This document shows, piece after piece, positions 33,246 through 44,782 of a stretch of 64,000 nt of DNA. Made by a program: the position numbers and the translations under genes. Positions within the stretch are counted from its first letter, which is position 1; each line of letters begins with the position of its first letter. This stretch comes from Selaginella moellendorffii. Lineage: Eukaryota > Streptophyta > Lycopodiopsida > Selaginellales > Selaginellaceae. Where the stretch lies: the NCBI RefSeq assembly GCF_000143415.4, contig NW_003314322.1, positions 94,886 to 158,885 on the forward strand, read 5' to 3'. The notes beneath the pieces are model-generated. The model saw only the letters and a program-made list of their open reading frames with translations. It searched no databases and was not told the DNA's origin.

Positions 33246-33663
33246 TGGAGAAGGGAGAAAAAGACAAGCTCAAGGATTCAAGCTTAGGAAAGTAAACTTG
33301 AGAGGTTCAAGGTTAGGACTGTATTCCTAACCTTGACGTGAGCAGTAGCGACTATAAAAGTAGGACTTAGAATGTTTTTAGACTTATCCCTAATACAAAA
33401 TACATGGCAATACATCATCATTCTGCCTATCTCTTTGGCTTTTCATGGCAATGTCTTACTTACCCACCGCCTTCAAGGGATCAAAGGCGTGGGACTAGCA
33501 CCTTCAAGCACTTGTTCACAGTCTCAACTTGGCTTGGCACAAGCAGGTAAGTGCATTCTTCTTGTAGTATAGTTTTAGTTTTAGGGACTAGATTAGATTT
33601 GAATCTCCTAGGAAGATCTCGTGTGGACGTTTCCTCCCAGTCCAGAGATTCCAGGGGTTTTCA
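33246..33663 (+). repeat. 3' LTR of the gag-only element
   Basis: 418 bp, direct copy of 27812-28229. It is preceded by a purine-rich GTGGGAGAG tract that can act as polypurine primer, and followed by GAGAG. Confidence 0.9.
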
Positions 33664-34241
33664 GAGAGTGTAGACATTAAACATTTCTTCTCTTACCTAC
33701 ATTATCATAGAGCTTAAACAATGGAATTGCCAGCAATTTGAGATTCCTTAAACAGTTCTTTGAAACAGGACTGGAAAAACATGGAAACCATGGAAAGTTT
33801 GAAAAAAAAAGCCTTCCAGGACAGTTTGAATAGTTCTTTGAAACAGTTTGAGGAGAACCATGCAGAACTTCTTACACTCCTGACATAAGAAATAATAAAA
33901 TAAATGAGAAGATTATACAAAAGAGTTATGAGTAATGAAGAACAAAGATCGATACCTTTGGTTTGATGATGTGAGGAGGGCAGTAAAGATATGGCAGCGT
34001 CTCAAAGTTTGGTCTCTACCAAATTGCCACAAACTCTTCAAACTGGAAGAAATGGAAATGAACAAATCCAAAGCTCTTTATATCTTCATGTATTTCCATC
34101 ATACCTGTCTCAAGCTGGATTGAAGCTGCCATTGGATGCTCATGAGCTTCCTCTTCAATCCTTCCACCTCTAGTTAGCAGATTTATCAAAGTTACAAGAG
34201 ATTATGATGAAAGAAAACTTCTTTATTGTTTTTCTCCAAAC
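33664..34241. other. No recognisable gene
   Basis: Small frames on both strands (for example 33714-33920 minus and 33935-34123 plus), with possible short introns but no family I can name. Confidence 0.4.
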
Positions 34242-34279
34242 TTGAGTCTTCCTTCGGGAAGCTTGAAAAACGTATTCCG

Positions 34280-35245
34280 CTGCTTGTGGGCGATGGTGGA
34301 CCCTACAAGATCTTTTTCCCTGTCCTTCGTGAGATCTTCGTCCCTGTCCCTCGCACCAACCTGCTCACCGACACTGGCTTTGACACTACGTACATGTGAG
34401 AAATCTCTGGTGGAGAATTCTTGTGCAACCTTGAGATCTTCTCACTGGTGATGCTGCTGCTGCTGCTGTGATTCCAACTTATCTATAGCATGAAATTGGC
34501 TCTACCATTGGGACTTCTAGACAGTCAAGGGCAAGAGACACTTTATAAATAATGTAGTATTACAACACAAATACAATTGAATCTGGCACCAATTCACTTA
34601 ATTTGTCCAGATATGGCCATGCCCACTATTCTTTGTTTGTCTTTCTTAGTTCTCTTTTTCTCTACGAGTTGGTGAAGTTGGATTGGATCCTACCTAGTGT
34701 GTCACAATAATTGATACATGTCCATAGGTGTGACGATGCTCCTTGTCTCCAGACTAATTGGATTTGTAGAGCACCGTGCCCCTGTAGAGAAACGCATGGT
34801 CATTAACCTGCTCTAGATCACCGCCACCATAGTGAAGCTCACCTTGCCACTGGGTTGAGCAGAAGTGATAGAGCAAACCAGTGACCTCATCAATCTCTGC
34901 TGCTTGTGGGTGAAGGCCAACCCTGCAAGATCTTCGTCCCTGTCCCTTGTGATATCTTCGTCCCTGTCCCTCGCACTGACCTTCACACCTGGCTGCTACG
35001 TACATGTGACTGATCCCAAACTCCTGGTGGATGGCCTTAAGATCTTCTTGCTGGTGATGCTGCTGCTGTGATTCCAACTCCAAATCTCCTCTCTCTCTCT
35101 CTCTATCTCTCTCTCCAGCCACTACTGTCATTTATCAGATACGTAGTGGTGCTCAAATTTTGTATCTTGGATTCACATGAGAATGATGTGATAGCAAAGA
35201 GCAAGACTTAGCTGTAGCATTAAGTCAACTCTACTATTAGGACTT
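34280..35245. repeat. Direct duplication of about 250-350 bp (two units)
   Basis: Sequence at about 34280-34530 is repeated at about 34900-35245. Both contain CTGCTTGTGGG, GATCTTCGTCCCTGTCCC, a tandem AAGATCTTCGTCCCTGTCC-like motif, TACGTACATGTGA, GCTGGTGATGCTGCTGCTG and GGACTTCTAGA. A minus-strand frame through the second unit (35131-34754) is Gln/His/Glu-rich without a known domain. A CT microsatellite lies at 35085-35115. Confidence 0.7.
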
Positions 35246-37759
35246 CTAGATAGCCTTTCTGTCACCATACTACCATAAAAAACTGTGACAAAACCATACC
35301 CCAACCGAAGAATTTCCTCTAGCTTTGACAACAAAACTTACAAAGAACTATGATTACCTGTATCCCAAGATATTCATTGACTTTCTCCAAAAAGAATAGA
35401 TATCAGAGGTTCCACTCTGTAATCAGGACGAAAGGATAAATGTAAACACTGGTCACACAGAAGTATATTGATACCTATAGGTGAGAGGATCATATGGGTG
35501 AAATATGTTCATCATTTGCCTGCATGCTGGCTTTTTTTCTTCAATGCCTTCATCTTCCCAATACTCATGACCTGTTCTTATGCAAACACATTCAAACGAC
35601 ATTGCAAAGACCGTAAATCATACACATACCCGTTCCAAAGTATACATTATGGAGACTCAGAAACAGTGGCGATACTGTGAAAAATGTGAGAACGAAACTT
35701 ATCACAGCCATAACATAAATACATAAGCACTCCTGGAAAAATGCATTGAAAAAAACTGGTTTACCCTAAAAAAAAACATTCCACCCTCAACTGTTTTTTC
35801 CCACATGTTTTCATCTCCACCATTAAGCTCGTAAAGAATCTCGATTGAATATGTCGCCCTTGCTCTCTTAAATATAGAAGGATGATATTGTTGCAATTAT
35901 TATCACTGTATAGGAAGTTATTACAGAAATTTAAGATGTCATTATGTGTGACAAAATTCCATTTTTCATTACTGCTCTAATCCCAATTTCCAATGCATGC
36001 CATTAATATTACCGCATTAGTAATAGAACTATTCAGTATCTACAGTATCAATAATTAAAAAGCTGTATTATTTGAATTTATCTGGATTATTGTGATATTT
36101 TTTAATATCATCATTTAAATTAATCATGGGAGGACCCTAGCATAAATTGTAACTTTTTTTTAAAAACCTATCTGCTATTTGTAAGACATGTTGTTTCTCC
36201 TTTTTCTCAATCTATTTTTAATTTTTATCGTGCTCATTGAATAGCCCAACACTTGATAAGACTTAACACCCAAGGAACTTCATGTGCTTGGATGTACCAG
36301 CAAGGACTCCTTAGCTTATGGAACTGCAGAAGGTAGCTCAAGTTTTTTTTTCATATCCAAGAAGAAGCTAACAAAGCTTTTTCTTGTAGTTTCTTAAGTC
36401 TTCAAGAGTAGTGTTTTCTAAAAAAATAATGATATTTTTGAGATATCCATAAGAATTGCATGTTTGGAATATCTACATCACCAAAGATTTCTCTAAATAG
36501 CAGAAAACAAATTACTTTCCAATATAAATACTACTATGTTTTTCATAAGATTAGCAACCTTCCTTATTCTTTCTTGCTTCAAATGCCAAATCCATTATAT
36601 GTTTTTTCTCTAAAATCCTTCTTTAGGCCAACTATCAACTTCTTATTTTTCTACTTACTACAAGGTCTCATCTTTTCTCATTTGCAATAATGTGTTAGCT
36701 TGGACTATTGAAATAGGAGATTGTGATCTTAGGATACCATTATTTGCACGAATTTACGATGTTAGTTTTTGTAGCAGTGGATTGTAACACATTTGTTAAG
36801 GACCCTTTGAAAGTAAGATTGAAATGGTGACCTTTGTGGCCTGAACTCATGTTTCTATGCTCCCTGCCACCACAAGCCATTCTAAGGAGGCTCCTGAATC
36901 TAGTGTCAGGCAATGCAACTGATGTTAGATCTCTTCCTCTTGCAAGGATATGTGTCTGTCTGGGTATTCGCAAAGGTGCTGAATCCAATTCTATTCTTCT
37001 TCCACATTTTGTCTTGGGTGATTCATTATTTGCTTTCATTGTTTCAGAGTGAAGTGGCAAGAGACTGACTTTTTTTTATGAAATCTCTGCTTGTGTCATT
37101 CTGACTTTGTAAGCATTGTTTTGTAGTCAAGCAAAGCCACAAAGGCTACAACAGGCAGTACAATGTACTCCTATTTAACTATTTATTAGAACAAGAAAAT
37201 ATCATACTACACCTTACTATTTCTCATTCCCTAGACATTCCTCAGATGCTGCTCATAGAATTCCAGAAGCTGTAACTTGACTCCATACAACATGAAAGAA
37301 GCAGTGAAAAAGTACCTTTCATAGGTTAAAGGTTTTTTCTCGTTATTGAAAGATATCCAGAGGAGGTTAACACTTCAGAGCCTCACAAGCGCCTCATAGA
37401 TTGCCCTTAAAGAGATGGTGTTCAGTTCTATGGTTCTTTAAGAATACCTACCAGTTTGTCTCTATCTTGAACATGTCATCATTAGGTCCATTGGAGAAAA
37501 GGGTAACCATAAATGTAGAGTTTTTATAAATAGTGTTTCCTTCAAAATACAGAAGCGACAGAGATGAATTAGAACAGTGGAGGCATGAGAATACATAGCG
37601 TATCATCTTGTATGAGGTACAATTCAGTAGAATACTTTTTTCTTTTTTAATTACAGAAGTTTTGAAACTCTTACAGAATAGTCTGGATGTGGCCTAAAGA
37701 AGAAATTTTGTATGAAGGAAAGTTTGTATGAAATTGGAAATGTCTATCTTCACTTTCTC
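35246..37759. other. No recognisable gene; one 53-bp dispersed repeat
   Basis: Bases 35881-35933 are identical or nearly so to 42861-42913. Just before it, CTCTCTTAAATATAGAAG resembles a decayed Helitron B-type 5' end. Bases 37616-37678 match 1552-1615. No coding family was recognised in 36400-37100, where frames are short. Confidence 0.4.
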
Positions 37760-38650
37760 AAGCACATCATGGATTTTTCTTTAGGAAATCATCAGCCACA
37801 TGATGACATGAGCCGTTGAGTCGTGACCAGCATTCATGTACATGTTGAGCATGTCCTGGATAAGCTTGATGAGCTTTTGCCTCGGCCTGAAAATGAGAAA
37901 ACGTCACAAAGCTATGTACAACACATATGGCTTTGTTGTAGGCAGTGCCGAGGAAGTTGATGGGGAGAGCCTGAATGCCTTGGTTGACAATGTAGTAGAA
38001 GGAGAAAGTCTCTTCCATGTCGAGACTGGAGTCTTTCCCATATAAAATGTAGAGGACAGTTAGAAACGTGAACTGTCATATCAGAAAAAACCAGTGTCAA
38101 CAAAAAAACTAAGACAATTGCTTACTGGTAAGAAGAACGATCTTATCCTGCGTAGACCACCTCACAAGGGACGCTTTTATGTTGTTGACGATGAGGGGCA
38201 CATACTGCTTGAGAGCTTTGGGATTGTTCACAGCGGGTTTGGAGCTTCAAGTGGCTCTTTCCAGTTAACCCTGCAAACAAATTTCGTCCAATGAGCACAA
38301 CAGTGCTCTCCGGCCATCCTGTCTCAAAGCTGTCTTTACAAATTTGCATGCTGCCAGAACAGAAACGCCTTGTAAAACCCACTCGATTATACCTGAAACC
38401 AAGAAAAAGCGACAGTTAAACAAGCGAAAGAAAGTACAAGATCACTCAACTTTGCAATGTAGTCGGTCTTCCAGACTTGAAGCCTCTGAGAAAAGCAGCC
38501 ACGTTGCCAAAGATCCCGGTGGAAGTGGAGGCTGTCCCGGCTTGAGCACCGTCTCATGGTACCACTTTTTGAGAAAACTCGAGAATGTCAGGAAGGCAGT
38601 GACTGCCACACTGCTGTGGATTCCCAGTGAACAGCCTGGGATTTACTCAG
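37760..38650 (-). pseudogene. Cytochrome P450 fragment (CYP85-clan-like)
   Basis: On the minus strand a hydrophobic N-terminal piece is followed by the proline hinge GQPPLPPGS (about 38540-38510). Then come FETGWPESTVVLIGRNLFAG, a frameshift, ALKQYVPLIVNNIKASLVRW, VNQGIQALPINFLGTAYNKA and the I-helix AGHDSTAHV (about 37830). These are in the right order for a plant P450 of the CYP85 clan. The region after the I-helix, with ExxR and the heme-binding FxxGxRxCxG cysteine, is absent, and frames shift at least twice. P450s are ER-anchored monooxygenases. Repeats at 37616 and 38840 bracket the fragment. Confidence 0.8.
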
Positions 38651-39080
38651 CTGGCTATCTGGACAACTTGGAGGAAAAAGAAACCTTAAAATGGTATGGC
38701 ATTGGCGCTCAGATATGGCATCTGATCGATTGAGCGGTCAGTCACGTTCATATCAGTGGCTGCAGTGACGATAACTTGAGAGCGCCAGTGCACAAAGCTG
38801 CTGCATTGCCAGTGCGCTCCTCGCTGGGAAATTTCGAGCAAACACTGGATATTTCAATAGACTCCAAAACTGTAAAACAGCTATACAACACAAAATTTAG
38901 GATTTTATCCCACCCAGATCACTGCAAGAATACTGCAACCATAAACTCTCTGCCTTTCAGTTCTGTAACGATAGAAAATCTACAACAGAACAACATGGCA
39001 TTAGTGTTATAAAAAAAAAACTAAAGCGAGGGACAATGTAATCAAATTCTAAGGTTTTGCCTTGATCCAGCGAGCATCTG

Positions 39081-39626
39081 ATGATGTGGGCGACATTTTG
39101 TCTAGCGTCCGGCTGCACAGCTTACGCTTGCCAGGCTTGTGAGGGATTAGCGAGCAGCATCTCTTGCCGATTGGCAAGAATCGGGTATTGCAGCCTCTTC
39201 GCACTCTCCTTGCTGCTCGCATGGATGCTGCATGACCTCACGTGAGAAAATCCCGTGTAAGTTCTTGTGATTTGCAACACCTACTTTTTTTTCGCTTGGA
39301 CCAGGGATTAATCACTTCCCTTACTCGCCTGGCAAGGATTTGTTTGGCACACAAGCTGTTCTACACATGAGAGCTTTGGGAAGTACCAAAGCAATCACAG
39401 GGACTCTTGGCATCGTGGCAACTGAATGATCAAGCTCTTATCGTCTGGTCTGGTCTCACTGTGCTTTGCCTCATCCTTCTTCCCAATGACATTGTGGATG
39501 CTGACGGTAAATCTAGTGCTTTTCTCTTGGATTTATAACCATAGTTTCTTTGTTCTTCTGGCAGGAAGACTCTCGACATACAACTGGAATGCTGCATGGA
39601 TTGCCAAAGAGAGTCAGTTTTGGTAA
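39081..39626 (+). pseudogene. SERINC/TMS membrane protein fragment
   Basis: The frame from ATG 39081 reads MMWATFCLASGCTAYACQAC, then ISCRLARIGYCSLFALSLLL and AWMLHD, the N-terminus of plant SERINC proteins with its first membrane helix and cysteine cluster. A stop follows (TGA at about 39242). After an intron-like gap come INHFPYSPGKDLFGTQAVL, then FASSFFPMTLWMLT and, in the last exon, LSTYNWNAAWIAKESQFW. SERINCs are multi-pass membrane proteins linked to serine-lipid metabolism. Missing helices, a stop and frame shifts show this is a decayed copy. Confidence 0.75.
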
Positions 39627-40139
39627 TGTTCTTCCTCGTTTCTTTAATTTTTGATTGTTTATGTAATATCTTTATTTTGAATTACATTTTCTTTTGTCCT
39701 TTAGCTCAATTTATAATTTTTTTTACAAGAAACATCAACAAAATTAAAAGCTTACAGTCATGCATACTCTATTAAATGTAGTGTTCCCTTTTTGTTCTGC
39801 CAAATAGTGCATAGAAGCTAATAACATGCACAATCTGTAATTTCTAAACAAACTTTTATTTATAAATCTCCTCATTCCACTCACAGCATTCCGTGTTGAA
39901 GAGAGCATCAAGACTGCTTGATCCTTGGGTATTAACGCAGGCATCGACTTAGTATTCTAACAAAATCCCACAGTCAAGAGTTCTCCAAACTTTCAAAACA
40001 CCACAACACTTACAAAGAATGGAATTTCATTTGTGTCGCCATCATGAACACTATTAGAAGTTCACGATAAAACCTGCAGAAAACTCTTTGGTATAGCAAA
40101 GAAAAGAGAAAAAAGTCTAAATGAAACCAACCAACCTCC
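39627..40139. other. No recognisable gene
   Basis: AT-rich sequence with a minus-strand frame at 39744-39944 of unknown type, lying between convergent fragments. Confidence 0.4.
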
Positions 40140-41165
40140 AAGATTTCATTTGCATCACTGTATGGAGCAATAAGCATCGATGCTAAATCTGGCTCCTCAT
40201 AATTCAAACGCCACCAGGTATTGATTCTCTTCACCACCGGCTTTTGATGTTGGATCTCTTCTAAAACGTATCATCAAAATCCTTGCCACGTCTTGCACTT
40301 GGTACTGCCTCGGCCTGCAAGTCTCATGGACGGGTTCAGAAGGGAGGCAGTAATAGCAAAATTTCTGCACAAAAACAAGGATTAATTAACCAGCGAGCTA
40401 TATAAGTATCCACCTTTTGCATTTCACCGTCAAGCCATGATAGGCTCAAATGCTTGTCTTTGTATGCAGTGGCAGCAGCAAAATTTTGGCTATCAATGTC
40501 CTCACTTACACGAGCTCTTCTTGCACAATTCTCATCGTCTAAAATGAGAAACTCGTCAGCTAGAAACAACAAGAAAGAAAATCTTACACTGCAGAGTTGA
40601 TCAAGCTGAAAACCAGGCCTTCCAGCAACCACAATGCAGTACCATGTTTCTACATCTTTTCCAGCTGCAGAGAAGTCCGCGGGATCACATCCAAGTTTGG
40701 AAGCCGTGATGCTTTGCAGCTGAGGAAGAAATAAAAGCACACACATCAAATTGCAATTCAAAAGATAGCAAAAGGAGGAAGAGCCTACATAGTACTTACC
40801 ATGAACTTTATGTTCTTCCACAGTTTCCATGAAGGAGTCACGCAATTTACCTGCAATTTACCCGCAAAGTGAAAGAAATCATCTCAAAGCTGCCGAAAAG
40901 AAGATTTTTACCATAAACAGTTATGGGCTGGACACCTGGATCTTTGATGAAAACTACTGCCGGTGCCAACTCTAATCCAAACCTGCTCCACACGCAAAAG
41001 CATGAATCAATTCACGTGATTATCACTAAAACTACCGGCTTTTCAAAATCGAAGCTTCCTCTTGCCTCCACAAAACACATCCAAAAGACATAAACTCGGA
41101 GTCCTTCTTGGCCGCTTCTCTTCTGAATGGAAATGCACGCTCTTCTGTGTAACTTTCACCTAAAA
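40140..41165 (-). pseudogene. Multi-exon gene fragment, possible thioredoxin-like ER protein
   Basis: On the minus strand exon-like pieces separated by GT-AG breaks read GESYTEERAFPFRREAAKKD (about 41160), FGLELAPAVVFIKDPGVQPI (about 40985) and RDSFMETVEEHKVHGK. Next are LQSITASKLGCDPADFSAAG and DVETWYCIVVAGRPGFQLDQ, then AAATAYKDKHLSLSWLDGEM and INTWWRLNYEEPDLASMLIA. APAVVFIKDPG and the WLDGE block recall a plant family with J and thioredoxin domains, from memory and tentatively. Frames within pieces are open, so part of a real gene may survive. Start and end were not found. Confidence 0.45.
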
Positions 41166-42599
41166 AGAAGTGCAAAAGAGAGAGATTTTGATTAGCATCA
41201 TAAAAAAAAATTTATGCTACTATACCAGCACCTTATGCGGTCCAGGATTTTTAATGAACTCGGATCTGCGTGACTTTAGTCAGTGCTTGTTTTAGATTTT
41301 AGTGAAAATTGTGGCTACCTAGTTCTGAGAAGAATAATAACGAATGCGAGGAAGATCAAGAAGCAGCGTTGCTGTCCCAGTCCAGTATAGAATCGTAGCT
41401 GAGGCCTTTGGAGTACCTACAGTGTTCGTCAGGAAAAGCGGAACAAGGCTTCATGAATTTACCAAATCAGGCATTTTAATTCCCTACACCCCAGCGGCTT
41501 GGCAACAAGAGATGGAATTCCTGAAGAAAAAAATGAAAGAAAATAGGAGGTTTACGTGTTTACCATGGCATCTGATCCACCTCTTTCCTCCCAAGAGCTT
41601 TGTGAGTTGAACTTCTCCTAGCTCGACTCTCAAAAGATTAACTTGGCCTTCGAGAACTTCCGCTGGAATCACGAACATCATGGTTGGAAAAAACACAAAC
41701 AATACTGGTGAGATCCCAAACTTGCCCAGTTTTTTTAATTTTCTGTTCATCTGCCACCTCTCATCTTTTACTGGATTTGATTGAAGCTGCCAAACCATAC
41801 CAGCGCTGTCAATTTCGCCTTCATCGCTGTCATTTCCCTTTCATCAGTGTCACTGTCGACCTCGTCCAAAAATGACAGACAGGAAGGGCCTTTTGCTCAT
41901 CTCTTTTTCTTCTTCTGGAGCTGCGTTCCTCTTCCCTGCAGCACAGATGGATTCAGACACATGGCCACAGAGATGGGATGTGGGCTTGCTTTTTCTACAG
42001 CTTCTCTTTGTCATCCTCCTCTATCTTGGTGTGCAAGTTGTCACTCTGCAGCAGCACAGAAATGAAACAAAGTGATGAAACAGGTCAGCTACCTTTTCCA
42101 CTAACTACTCCCTGGAAGTCCAACAGTCTCTTGCACTCTCCAGAATCTGTGGCAGTGAGCTCTGGTAATGAGGAACAGAGAGCGCACCTCCACCCAGGCA
42201 GACATGTGCATCAATTGGATCCTGTTTGGAGAGCTTCCAAGGATGTTGCTTCCCAGCCTGAGCTCTTGCCTCTCCACCTATTCCAACCAGAACCTCGACT
42301 ACATCTCCTAGAGCTACACAAAGCAAGCTGTACAGGCATATCCAAAGATGGTAGTCATTTTTTTTTCTAAAACAAAACTCACTGGATTTTGTTGCGATGC
42401 CATTGATCAGCTTCACTGGACTGGAAAAATGCTGCAAGGCACCCTGGATTCGCTTGAATGTTAGAGTACCTAGAGAAGCAGTAAATTTGTTTTTTCTTCT
42501 GAGCAATACCTGTATCGTTCAGAAATTCTGAAACAAAAATCACCTCTGATGTCACCTTCTTCTTGAGGTCTTGGATGTACAGTATATGGGACGGGAAAG
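41166..42599. other. Unassigned open frames
   Basis: At 41344-41610 (+) a frame reads YRIVAEAFGVPTVFVRKSGT, which loosely recalls polysaccharide pyruvyl transferase domains (IVAEAFGIP) but is too short to call. Minus frames at 41484-41798 and 42105-42506 are unrecognised. Confidence 0.3.
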
Positions 42600-42859
42600 T
42601 TCTACTTCTCATCCGATGTGCTTCTTCTCCCACAATAAAATTTTAGCATCCAATATGCTCCAGATACAGACAGCCATATTAACCGTTTCTTAAACCTAAA
42701 ACCAAGCTCTTTGCCACCATGTAACAATCCGCACCATTGCTTTGGAGCGTCAAAAATCTGGATCGTTGAATTGAGAGCATCTGCCATAAGTAAAAATGGA
42801 TATTCGAAAAATGGAATATGTGACGCCAATGCCAAAATAGCAACTTTAAATAAAGAGTT
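42600..42859 (-). mobile_element. Decayed Helitron 5' terminal region, subfamily A
   Basis: On the minus strand from 42859: AACTCTTTATTTAAAGTTGC, then TTTTGGCATTGGC and ATTCCATTTTTCGAAT. This follows the A-type 5' end base by base with substitutions. It abuts the 53-bp repeat at 42861-42913. Confidence 0.5.
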
Positions 42860-42860
42860 T

Positions 42861-42913
42861 GATGATATTGTTGCAATTATTATCACTGTATAGGAAGTTA
42901 TTACAGAAATTTA
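42861..42913. repeat. 53-bp repeat shared with 35881-35933
   Basis: GATGATATTGTTGCAATTAT and the following 33 bases are the same at both places. Both copies start right next to a Helitron-like 5' end in minus orientation. Confidence 0.75.
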
Positions 42914-43224
42914 AAATTATAGAAAGGATTCTAATCAAAATCTTTTATGTATAACTTGCAAGATGGCAGGGTCAGTAAGGAATCTCTTGTACTCTTTCAT
43001 GGTCTAAATGTTTCTTTCTTCAGATCCTCGAGGAACTTCGAGCAGAAGGTGTTCTGGATTATTTGACTTCTCACAAAGTAAGTTCCTGAATGTTCTCTCA
43101 TACATATACTTCTTTGATCAATGGGGTGTGAACTCACTTGGTTAAACCTTGGTTAGGGAGATTGCCATTTCCTTGGCTCACAAGCCATCTTGACCATTCT
43201 TTTTCTTCTAGGTTTACTTGCATG
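42914..43224. other. Unassigned, short coding-like piece
   Basis: At 43022-43078 (+) a frame reads ILEELRAEGVLDYLTSHK up to a GTAAG donor; family unknown. Confidence 0.3.
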
Positions 43225-43373
43225 TATGGAATTTCTTAGCTCAATTCTCAACTTTTGAAGAAATTCTTCTTGATCTCATAGGATCCCTTTATAAGGTCAA
43301 CATCAGTCTCCCCAGTGATTATCCATTAAAGCCTCTCAAGATAATGTGGAAAGGAGGAAGAATTCAAAGATCT
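43225..43373 (+). pseudogene. E2 ubiquitin-conjugating enzyme fragment, copy 1
   Basis: GSLYKVNISLPSDYPLKPLK is the E2 segment usually read as G(G)VF..SIxFPxDYPFKPPK. It is preceded by the same 54-nt intron sequence found in copy 2. The N-terminal exon and the catalytic-cysteine half are missing. Confidence 0.65.
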
Positions 43374-44609
43374 TATCTCTCGCTGGAAAATGTAGGTGGT
43401 GTTTAAAACATGAATCTATCACTGCAACATTCATCCTAGTGGACAGATCTTCTTCAAAACTCTCAAGGAGAATTAAAGTCCAGCTCTTACAATTTCCAAA
43501 GTTTTGTTTCGATTTGTGCATTGCTAGGTGAGCCAGATCCTTGTGATTTTTCTCTTTGTTTTTCTTGAACTTATTTCCTTGTAATTGATCCTTTGGTGGG
43601 AAGTATAACCTGTGAATATTTGTCCAAAATGCTGGTAGCATCTGACCATGTTGTGATCGATGGGGGGCTAAATCTCCTAGGGGGGCCAAATTATAATGTT
43701 AAATCTATATATATAGCCAGCTTCACATCTTATTCTGGAAGTATGATTGTGGAAGAAGATGTAGAATAGAAAACATTTTTTTGTCCATACGGAGATCAAG
43801 GATGCGGTAGTGATAGGAAAGTCGAAAGGTTTCAATGTGGATCTCAAAAGTACAGGTAATGATCTGGTCAAAGTTATTGGAATCTTTTTTCCAATGAACA
43901 ACTTATCATCTGTAGACATTTTTCAGGAGAATGACTTGTAAATGCCATTGAGTGGCTTCAAAGGGCCACAAGTTTCAAGACACAAGTACAGTAAACATGC
44001 TGATTTTGTTCTGTCAGCTAGCTATTCACATACTTCCCAGCCCACATGGTTGGATGATCTGCTCCCCGATGCACAGAAACATGAGCTCTTATATCACAAG
44101 AGATAGCAAGAAAAAAAAATTTAATTACCATTCACACATTGCATAGAAGATAGGATGTGTGCTTTCGTTGAGAGCCTCACTCACTGGGTTTTGAGGTGGT
44201 GTTGCTCCATTTCTGAGATGCAAACATTGTTTGCATACTGAGCATGAGAAGGCTGATTTTTCTTGTGAAAGCAATTGTCATACTTGAGATAGTCGATTCC
44301 CTATACGAGAAGAAATAATTGACACGTTGAAATGGCACTAAAGACAGATAGCCATGGTAAAGTTCTCTTAGCTCTTCTTCTTTTTCCCTTCTATGACCAG
44401 TTTTGCTTGCAATATAGAGTTGCTAGCGGACGCCAACAATTTATGGGCATCCCAAAGGGTGGAACGGTGAGATCAATGGTTGGCTTTGCATAAATTTCTC
44501 AAGCTTCTCTCTTTCAGATCCCGACATGCTCCAAGTGGGGAATGGTTGAATGTCCTTGGCTGAGTATTGTTCACATTGCAGCATGTGTATCAGAGTGGAT
44601 AGAAAAAAA
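43374..44609. other. No recognisable gene
   Basis: Short frames only. At about 44375-44480 (+) a frame YDQFCLQYRVASGRQQFMGI looks coding-like but unassigned. Confidence 0.35.
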
Positions 44610-44744
44610 AGATTGTAAATTAGCAGAATCAGCTAATTTAATATTTAATTATAATTATTTAATTCATTCATTATTAATTCAATAATAATATTAATAAAAT
44701 AATTAATGAATTAAAAATGTTAGTAAACAGCTGATTTACAATCT
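44610..44744. mobile_element. AT-rich foldback (MITE-like) element
   Basis: AGATTGTAAATTAGC at the left is matched by its inverted form (GCTGATTTACAATCT) at 44730-44744, with an AT-rich, largely self-complementary centre. At 135 bp without coding capacity it fits a miniature inverted-repeat element. No clear target duplication was seen. Confidence 0.55.
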
Positions 44745-44782
44745 ACTCCAAAAGGTTATGAGTGGTTTGGCACAGTGGGGCG

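Larger units (their letters stand above)
27812..33663 (+). mobile_element. LTR retroelement with gag and two extra ORFs, no visible pol
   Basis: Two direct 418-bp LTRs bound 5.85 kb. The 5-bp flanks are AAGAG on the left and GAGAG on the right, a near target duplication. Inside, in order, are a cysteine-rich ORF (28608-28937), a 285-residue ORF (28959-29816), tandem repeats, and gag with two zinc knuckles ending at 32973. I see no protease DSG/DTG, YxDD box, RNase H or integrase HHCC/DDE pattern on either strand. It therefore looks like a large non-autonomous derivative that depends on another element's polymerase. The gag frame is long and only once interrupted, so the element was probably mobile fairly recently. 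Confidence 0.85.
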
